11,831 bases of DNA from NCBI GenBank assembly GCA_040905145.1, contig JBBDSC010000026.1, positions 1-11,831 of the forward strand, written 5' to 3'. The stretch comes from DATGMS01 sp040905145. Its GTDB lineage: Bacteria; Bacteroidota; Bacteroidia; Cytophagales; Cyclobacteriaceae. The stretch's first letter is position 1, and every line of letters begins with the position of its first letter. The notes beneath the pieces are model-generated. The model was not told where the DNA came from. It saw only the letters and a program-made list of their open reading frames with translations, and did no database searches. Made by a program: the position numbers and the translations under genes. This document shows, piece after piece, positions 7,256-11,831 of this stretch.

Positions 7256-8485
7256 ATGGATGTAGAAGGATTGAAATATTTGATCATTGGAGTGATTACT
7301 TTAGGTTTTGTTTTTGAGAAGATCTTAAGTTGGCTGAATGTCCGGAGAGAGGTAAAAGAGGTTCCTCCAACCTTGGCTGACCACTTGAGCCAACAAAAAT
7401 TGCTGGAGGCAAAAACCTACCAATTGGCCAATTACCGGTTTGGTATGATAACGGGGACATTTACCTTTATCTTAACGCTGGCTTTTATTTGGTTTGGCCT
7501 TTTTGGTGAAATTGACGGATGGCTAAGGGAATACATTTCACATCCACTATGGCTTTCCATCATCTATTTTGGATTTATATTCTTAGGTTCTGAACTAATT
7601 TCCCTGCCCTTTGATAATTATCATACTTTTAAGATCGAGGAGGATTTTGGCTTTAACAAAACTACACGGTCCACCTTTTTTATGGATAAAATTAAAGGGT
7701 GGGGCTTGACCATTCTCATAGGTGGCGGTTTGCTATATGTTTTGCTTTGGCTGGTTCATAGCATGGGGCAGTCCTTCTGGTGGCAATTTTGGTTGGTAGC
7801 TGCGGTTTTTATGGTGCTGATCAACCTGTTCTACACTACTTTGGTTTTGCCCTTGTTCAATAAACTGACCCCATTGGAAGGGGGGGAGCTGAAACAACAT
7901 ATCATGGATTATTCCAAAACCGTCGATTTTTCATTGGACAATATCTATGTCATAGATGGGAGTAAAAGATCCTCCAAGGCCAATGCCTTTTTCTCCGGTA
8001 TTGGGAAGAAAAAGAAAGTCGTGCTATATGACACATTGATTAATCAGCATAGCTCTGATGAACTGGTGGCCATATTGGCCCACGAGATCGGCCATTACAA
8101 AAAGAAGCATATTCTTATAGGAATGATTACCGGCGTTTTGCAGGTGGGCCTTTTGCTGTATATACTCTCGCTATTTATTTATAATGAAAACATAAGTTTG
8201 GCTTTGGGTGGTAGCCAAATGGCCGTTCATCTCAATTTGATAGGCTTTAGCCTGCTGTTTTCCCCTATTTCCACATTGATTGGATTAGGGATGAACCTAT
8301 TGAGCCGCAAAAATGAATTTCAAGCTGATAGGTTTGCCAAGGAGACTTTTGCCGGGAAACCACTCGCGGAAGCCCTTAAAACCCTCTCCATTAAAAACCT
8401 GAGCAATATCAATCCCCACCCATGGTATGTCTTTGTCCATTATTCCCATCCGCCTTTGTTGGAAAGGCTGGAGAAGTTGGAGTAA
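7256..8485 (+). CDS. M48-family integral-membrane zinc metallopeptidase, Ste24/CAAX-protease-1 type
   Basis: This 409-aa protein carries the zinc-metallopeptidase motif AHEIGH (HEIGH at 276-280; the two His bind zinc and Glu277 is catalytic). The third-ligand motif NEFQAD (353-358) supplies Glu354. Conserved Ste24 features include SKRSSKANAFFSGIGKKK (236-253), FNKLTPLE (201-208) and the terminal SHPPLLERLEKLE. About seven hydrophobic helices can be drawn (roughly 5-22, 66-84, 97-115, 150-168, 178-198, 285-308, 325-347), matching the Ste24 topology. Eukaryotic Ste24 cleaves prenylated CAAX proteins. Bacterial relatives are inner-membrane proteases with poorly known substrates, possibly in membrane-protein or envelope quality control. 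The ATG at 7256 follows the porP/sprF-like stop by 12 bp, so co-transcription is likely. The family call is firm; CAAX processing should not be assumed in a bacterium. Confidence 0.95.
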   Translation: MDVEGLKYLIIGVITLGFVFEKILSWLNVRREVKEVPPTLADHLSQQKLLEAKTYQLANYRFGMITGTFTFILTLAFIWFGLFGEIDGWLREYISHPLWLSIIYFGFIFLGSELISLPFDNYHTFKIEEDFGFNKTTRSTFFMDKIKGWGLTILIGGGLLYVLLWLVHSMGQSFWWQFWLVAAVFMVLINLFYTTLVLPLFNKLTPLEGGELKQHIMDYSKTVDFSLDNIYVIDGSKRSSKANAFFSGIGKKKKVVLYDTLINQHSSDELVAILAHEIGHYKKKHILIGMITGVLQVGLLLYILSLFIYNENISLALGGSQMAVHLNLIGFSLLFSPISTLIGLGMNLLSRKNEFQADRFAKETFAGKPLAEALKTLSIKNLSNINPHPWYVFVHYSHPPLLERLEKLE

Positions 8486-8501
8486 GGGATAAAAAAAAAC
8501 C

Positions 8502-8607
8502 ACCACAGATAGGCACAGATTAACACAGATAGAAAAAAATTTGTGAGAACCTGCCGGCCGACAGGCTGGTCTGGGTAATCTGTGGTAAAAGAAATCAGCC
8601 ACAGATG
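8502..8607. repeat. Intergenic repeat element: CACAGAT direct repeats, inverted partner and central GC-rich palindrome
   Basis: CACAGAT occurs at 8504-8510, 8514-8520 and 8524-8530, exactly 10 bp apart, and again at 8600-8606. The first copy, ACCACAGAT (8502-8510), has a perfect inverse, ATCTGTGGT, at 8578-8586. Between them lies an imperfect palindrome, CCTGCCGGCCGACAGG (8550-8565), GC-rich in an AT-rich gap. From general knowledge, CACAGATT-type and CCTGCCGACAGG-type sequences recur between genes in many Bacteroidota genomes and often yield spurious small protein annotations. The element lies between the convergent 3' ends of the M48 gene and gpsA, so a role in bidirectional termination or mRNA 3'-end protection is possible but unproven. 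No terminator with a clear U-run was found. Confidence 0.7.
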
Positions 8608-8630
8608 CAACGGATGGGACATAACGCTCC

Positions 8631-9695
8631 CTACAAAAAATCCACATCCACATTAAGGGGAATCTTCATCAGGTACTGCAGGGCCACTTCGACTTTGAAT
8701 TCTTCGAACAACACCTTGTGCAGGTTCTCTGTGATCGGTGCCCGGAGGCTTTTTCCTTCCAAAAAAAGCTTGATCAGCTTAACGGTATTGATACCTTCCG
8801 CGGTTTCTTCCATTTCCTGGATGATCTGGTCCAGCTTTTCCCCTTTCGCCAGCCTAAAGCCTACCGTATAATTCCTGGACAGCGTCGATCCGCAAGTGGT
8901 TACCAGGTCACCAATACCGGCTAATCCAATGAAGGATTTGGTGCTGCCGCCCAATGCTTTTCCCAGATGGATCAACTCTACCATTCCACGGGAGATCAGC
9001 AAGCCTTTTGCATTTTCACCCAAACCCATACCTGCCAGGGCTCCTGCCGCGATGGCAATGATGTTTTTCAAGGCCCCGCTGAGCTCCACACCTATGATAT
9101 CTTTATTTCCATATACCTGGAAATTATCCCTTCGAAGCAGTCTTTGCCCTTCCTGAATGACTTCATTAAATCTGCTGGCAATAACCGTGGCCGCTGGTTG
9201 ATCCATTGCCAATTCCGTGGCAAGATTTGGCCCTGCCAAACACCCAACCCTTATCACCACGGTTTCGTTCTGAATGACTTCGCTCATGGTACAGATGTTT
9301 GCCCTTTCGATTTTATTTATATCCTGTAATGTTTTATCATCCGGCAAATTCAGGGAAAGTCCCTTTGTCCCATGGATCATGATGTGATAAGGGTGTAAAA
9401 AAGGCGAAAAATTCTGCATTACCTCCCTAAACCCGGAAGAAGAAATCATGGGAAACAAAACATCACACTTTTCACAGATATATTGTGGATCGTCGGTAGC
9501 TCTAATTTTTTCGTTTAACTTATTCCCATCTGCCGAATGAAGGTGATTGATTTCATCGACGATTTCTTTTTTCCTTGCGTAGACCACGACACTGTTTTTT
9601 TCCGCAAGAATATTGGCTATGGCAGCGCCAAAGCTTCCTATGCCAATGACCCCAATGGGCTTTTCATTAAAAGAGTTTTTCGAGCTCATAACCAT
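8631..9695 (-). CDS. gpsA: NAD(P)+-dependent glycerol-3-phosphate dehydrogenase
   Basis: This cytoplasmic enzyme reduces dihydroxyacetone phosphate to sn-glycerol-3-phosphate, the backbone for phospholipids. The 354-aa protein has the Rossmann nucleotide-binding motif GVIGIGSFGAAIANIL (15-30), HGTKGL with Lys111 (108-113), AGPNLATELA (154-163), the catalytic-lysine segment SGALKNIIAIAAG with Lys210 (206-218), and the C-terminal substrate-domain motif GLAGIGDLVTTC (257-268) followed by SRN (273-275). Length is slightly above the usual 330-340 aa, owing to a short N-terminal lead before the Rossmann fold. Two in-frame ATGs are possible (9695 and 9689); neither has a Shine-Dalgarno sequence, and the first is listed. 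Either start overlaps the 3' end of the upstream acyltransferase gene (29 or 23 bp), indicating one operon with likely translational coupling. The product is the substrate type expected for that acyltransferase. Confidence 0.96.
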   Translation of the reverse strand: MVMSSKNSFNEKPIGVIGIGSFGAAIANILAEKNSVVVYARKKEIVDEINHLHSADGNKLNEKIRATDDPQYICEKCDVLFPMISSSGFREVMQNFSPFLHPYHIMIHGTKGLSLNLPDDKTLQDINKIERANICTMSEVIQNETVVIRVGCLAGPNLATELAMDQPAATVIASRFNEVIQEGQRLLRRDNFQVYGNKDIIGVELSGALKNIIAIAAGALAGMGLGENAKGLLISRGMVELIHLGKALGGSTKSFIGLAGIGDLVTTCGSTLSRNYTVGFRLAKGEKLDQIIQEMEETAEGINTVKLIKLFLEGKSLRAPITENLHKVLFEEFKVEVALQYLMKIPLNVDVDFL

Positions 9696-11388
9696 TAAGT
9701 CTGTTGTGATAAAAATACAGTAGACTCATGTCTTCCGTTACGATTTCGCCATTTTCATTTTTAATTAGGGGCCGCTTGGCGTGGTACATTCCCAAATTTG
9801 CCAGGCCGTGTTCGATGATCAGATCCATGTTCTGCTTAAGGTGGGGCGCCACATGGACTTTTCCTTCTTCTGCCAGTTCATTGACCCTGTTCAACACGTT
9901 TTGACATTCCATTTTAAACCCTTGGTAGGATAGTGCGATATCTTCTTCAGGCAATCTCAATAAATTGAACAGGTCAAGTTTTTTGTTTTCTCGCTTTATC
10001 AATTGAAAGGCAGTGAAAGCCACCAAATGACTACTAAAGACCCTGTTGATCTTATGGAACTCCTCCACAATCCTTTTTCCAAGCTTATGGGTGTATTCGT
10101 TTTCCCGCTGCTTATCCACAGTTATCCTTCCATTGGAAATGAAATAATCCTTGCAATCAATGATCCTGCCGTGCTTGTCCAGACTGTTTCCTTCTGCATC
10201 CACGTAATTGCCGAGTATATCCATGGCTTTTCCGATGGAGACGGAGATGTCAGATCCTTTGGTGAAAAACTTCACGAGAAATTTTGAGATTTTGTAGGAG
10301 GTGGCAAATTCATCGGATTCCTGGTAATATCTCTCTTGTCCGGTGAGGTTCAAATGGTGTTTGATCAAGCTAGGTGCTTCCAAAACAAAATGGTAATTGA
10401 TAGTCACCGGGACTATAAAAATCTTTCCGCTGATGTCTTCTATTCCTTTTTGATAGTTGGCCCTTTGGGCTTCCACTGCCGAGCTTAGCAAACCAAGCTT
10501 TAATGTCCTTTCCAGTTTGCCACTTCTGGACCTGGTGCCTCCCGGAAAGAATAAACTATGACAGCCAAATTGTATGGCTTCGCTGGAATAGGTCTTTAAA
10601 GTTTCTAAATAGAGCAGGTTTTTCTTTCTTCGGTCCACTTTATAAGCTCCCAATGCATTCATGAAATAAGCAAATATTTCAATATTAAAAAGATTAAGGC
10701 CAGCACCGTAGATAAAAGGGGGCAAGCCCAATGTACTTATTGTCCAGCCGATAAGAATGCTGTCCAAATTGCTGAAGTGGGTGGGGACCATTACAATGGT
10801 GCCTTTTGAAGCCAGATCCCTGAGCTGGTCGGTCTCACCAATGATCTGGATTTTATCCTGAAGGGTATATTGACTGCTGAAAATTGACTTAAAACCCTTA
10901 ACCCTGGCGGTATTCAGCAATCGGGAAAACCCAAAGGTGACAATCCTTCTTGTGAATTTATAATGGCTGTGTTTAAAGTTACTGGCTATTTCCTCGATAT
11001 ATCTTAAGGCAATATCTTCAAGGATGGCTTGGTATTTCTCCTTCTTTTGATTTTCAGTTATTCCGTTTTCAGAAGTAATAACGACCAGGTTCGACTTTAC
11101 CTTGGACCAGAAATTTTCCTCATCATCAGGATCTATCAACCACGGGTTCTGCTTAATCCGCAGCCTTTCCCTGTAAAGGGTGGTTTCCAGTTCTTCCTTG
11201 AGTGAATCGGCATTATTGCCGGTAATATTCAGGATGCGGTCACGGCTGGCGTTAGCTACTTGGTTTATAAATCCTTTTCGGTTTTTGCTTAGCTTTACTA
11301 TTGGCCATTCATTCTTTCTGGGAAGAATGGGGTCATATTTATGTTTTATATAATCGTCAGTCAATGATTTGGCTTTTTTATAGATCAA
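9667..11388 (-). CDS. PlsB-like glycerol-3-phosphate / 1-acyl-glycerol-3-phosphate O-acyltransferase
   Basis: The 573-aa protein has the four acyltransferase blocks in order: motif I VPTHFSNLDS (201-210, His204 and Asp209 forming HX4D), motif II GAYKVDRR (247-254), motif III LFFPGGTRSRSGKL (279-292) and motif IV FIVPVTINYHFVLE (324-337). Motif III is intermediate between the FPEGTRS of PlsC and the EGGRSRTG of PlsB, and GAYKVDRR also resembles PlsB-type enzymes. It is much longer than PlsC (about 240 aa) and shorter than E. coli PlsB (about 800 aa), with roughly 190 residues before and 235 after the catalytic blocks. The overlapping gpsA, which makes glycerol-3-phosphate, favours acylation of that compound at the inner membrane; acylation of lysophosphatidate remains possible. 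The listed start is TTG at 11388. No in-frame ATG occurs until residue 200, inside motif I, and another TTG lies at residue 9 (11364). The start is therefore uncertain. Confidence 0.9.
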   Translation of the reverse strand: MIYKKAKSLTDDYIKHKYDPILPRKNEWPIVKLSKNRKGFINQVANASRDRILNITGNNADSLKEELETTLYRERLRIKQNPWLIDPDDEENFWSKVKSNLVVITSENGITENQKKEKYQAILEDIALRYIEEIASNFKHSHYKFTRRIVTFGFSRLLNTARVKGFKSIFSSQYTLQDKIQIIGETDQLRDLASKGTIVMVPTHFSNLDSILIGWTISTLGLPPFIYGAGLNLFNIEIFAYFMNALGAYKVDRRKKNLLYLETLKTYSSEAIQFGCHSLFFPGGTRSRSGKLERTLKLGLLSSAVEAQRANYQKGIEDISGKIFIVPVTINYHFVLEAPSLIKHHLNLTGQERYYQESDEFATSYKISKFLVKFFTKGSDISVSIGKAMDILGNYVDAEGNSLDKHGRIIDCKDYFISNGRITVDKQRENEYTHKLGKRIVEEFHKINRVFSSHLVAFTAFQLIKRENKKLDLFNLLRLPEEDIALSYQGFKMECQNVLNRVNELAEEGKVHVAPHLKQNMDLIIEHGLANLGMYHAKRPLIKNENGEIVTEDMSLLYFYHNRLNGYELEKLF

Positions 11389-11414
11389 ATATAAACAAAA
11401 AATAACTAGGGCAA
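11386..11414 (-). promoter_or_regulatory. Candidate Bacteroidota promoter overlapping the listed acyltransferase start
   Basis: The minus strand shows TTG (11414-11412), an 18-base spacer and TATATTTG (11393-11386). The latter is an exact TAnnTTTG -7 box, and the spacing is close to the Bacteroidota consensus. The box covers the TTG listed as the acyltransferase start. If it is used, transcription would begin near 11380 and translation would have to start downstream, for example at the TTG at 11364. The region is AT-rich, so chance is possible. Confidence 0.4.
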
Positions 11415-11769
11415 GGGGGAATGGACTTCATTAATACTCCTTACACAATTTCCAAGGTGCCATAAGCTTAAAAACACAAACCTTAATTGAATAATCAGGT
11501 CCCTTGAATTTAAGAGAGGCGGTGATTATCCTTATCCTTATTAAAGCCAAACACTTTTTGGCTACTCGTACTTAAAATAGACTGCTTTTAAAATGTATCA
11601 AAAAGTACAAAAATAATTCATTTTATCTATTTTTTTAATTTTCGAGAATGGATACCTTTGATCAAGCCCATAAACTATAACTGCAATTGTGCCATAAGCA
11701 ATCAAACTGACCGGTATATCACTGATTGTAGGCAATTATTAAGAACGGGTTATTAATTTGGTGATATTT
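11389..11769. other. 381-bp AT-rich divergent intergenic region
   Basis: No convincing gene is present here; the longest ATG-initiated frames I checked are under 20 codons. The region separates the minus-strand acyltransferase from a plus-strand gene starting near 11770, so it should hold divergent promoters. Visible structure: a perfect 7-bp inverted repeat AGCCAAA/TTTGGCT with a 5-base loop (11545-11563), a looser GTACTT/AAGTAC inverted pair (11568-11573 and 11603-11608), and an 11-bp direct repeat GTGCCATAAGC at 11457-11467 and 11689-11699. None matches an operator or riboswitch I recognise. No strong promoter for the plus-strand gene was found. Confidence 0.6.
11545..11563. repeat. Short perfect inverted repeat (7-bp arms, 5-base loop)
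   Basis: AGCCAAA (11545-11551), loop CACTT, then TTTGGCT (11557-11563). No U-run follows on the plus strand and no upstream gene ends here, so a terminator is unlikely. A protein-binding site or chance hairpin are alternatives. Confidence 0.35.
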
Positions 11770-11831
11770 ATGAAAATACAAAAGAAATGGGTGCTTATTC
11801 TTTCTCCGATCGTTTTAATTATAATGCTAAC
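11770..11831 (+). CDS. N-terminal fragment of an exported or membrane protein, cut by window edge
   Basis: From ATG at 11770 the frame reads MKIQKKWVLILSPIVLIIML and stays open to the edge. A short basic start followed by a hydrophobic stretch of about 14 residues suggests a signal peptide or a single N-terminal membrane anchor. In-frame TTG (11758) and GTG (11761) codons just upstream are less likely starts. The long divergent gap upstream fits a gene beginning here. With only 20 residues, the product cannot be identified. Confidence 0.5.
   Translation, partial: MKIQKKWVLILSPIVLIIML

Noticed and set aside
7050..7265. 71-codon plus-strand frame bridging the porP/sprF-like and M48 genes
   Set aside because: It is an out-of-frame overlap with the conserved C-terminus of the PorP/SprF-family protein, with no independent support.
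8502..8607. Possible CRISPR-like array from the regularly spaced CACAGAT copies
   Set aside because: The units are only 7 bp with 3-bp gaps, far too short for CRISPR repeats and spacers, and no cas gene is present.
8297..8653. Small minus-strand frames containing an ICVNLCLSVVVFF-type segment
   Set aside because: This is the translation of the CACAGAT intergenic repeat, a familiar source of spurious small-protein calls; it also overlaps the 3' end of the M48 gene.
8967..9329. 120-codon plus-strand frame opposite gpsA
   Set aside because: It is antisense to an unambiguous GpsA catalytic domain and has no recognisable features.

Overview
The window reads as chromosomal DNA of a Bacteroidota bacterium, most likely in the Cytophagales (Cyclobacteriaceae-like). 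That placement is an inference. It rests on a type IX secretion system (T9SS) type B cargo protein beside a PorP/SprF-family outer-membrane protein, promoter-like motifs of the Bacteroidota TTG / TAnnTTTG form, start codons without Shine-Dalgarno sequences, and the general style of the proteins. Coding density is high. I see no rRNA, tRNA, CRISPR array, transposase or phage gene.

Left block (1-7243). A minus-strand unit holds a very large secreted protein gene (1857 aa, 6112 to 539), followed after 3 bases by yaaA, which runs off the left edge. The giant protein has a signal peptide, two related beta-propeller modules separated by Ig/PKD-like domains and a Gly/Gln-rich linker, about nine more Ig/PKD-like domains, and a C-terminal CHU_C type B sorting domain. 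Divergent from it, across an 81-bp gap, is a PorP/SprF-family gene (6194-7243). Such proteins usually act with an adjacent type B cargo, so these two are probably partners in surface display.

Middle (7256-8630). Twelve bases after porP/sprF, on the same strand, lies a Ste24-type M48 integral-membrane zinc metallopeptidase. It is followed by a 145-bp convergent intergenic gap holding a compact repeat element: a 10-bp-periodic CACAGAT motif with an inverted partner and a GC-rich palindrome.

Right block (8631-11831). A minus-strand lipid operon contains a 573-aa PlsB-like glycerophosphate acyltransferase and gpsA (glycerol-3-phosphate dehydrogenase), overlapping by up to 29 bp. GpsA makes glycerol-3-phosphate, which an acyltransferase of this type acylates toward phosphatidic acid, so the pair forms a coherent phospholipid-precursor module. 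Upstream is a 381-bp AT-rich gap, then the first codons of a plus-strand gene with a hydrophobic N-terminus that is cut by the right edge.

Most of the window is recognisable. The least-explained parts are the architecture and cargo role of the giant protein, the terminal extensions of the acyltransferase, the intergenic repeat element, and the placement of yaaA and the M48 peptidase next to a T9SS surface pair. I found no convincing previously undescribed system.
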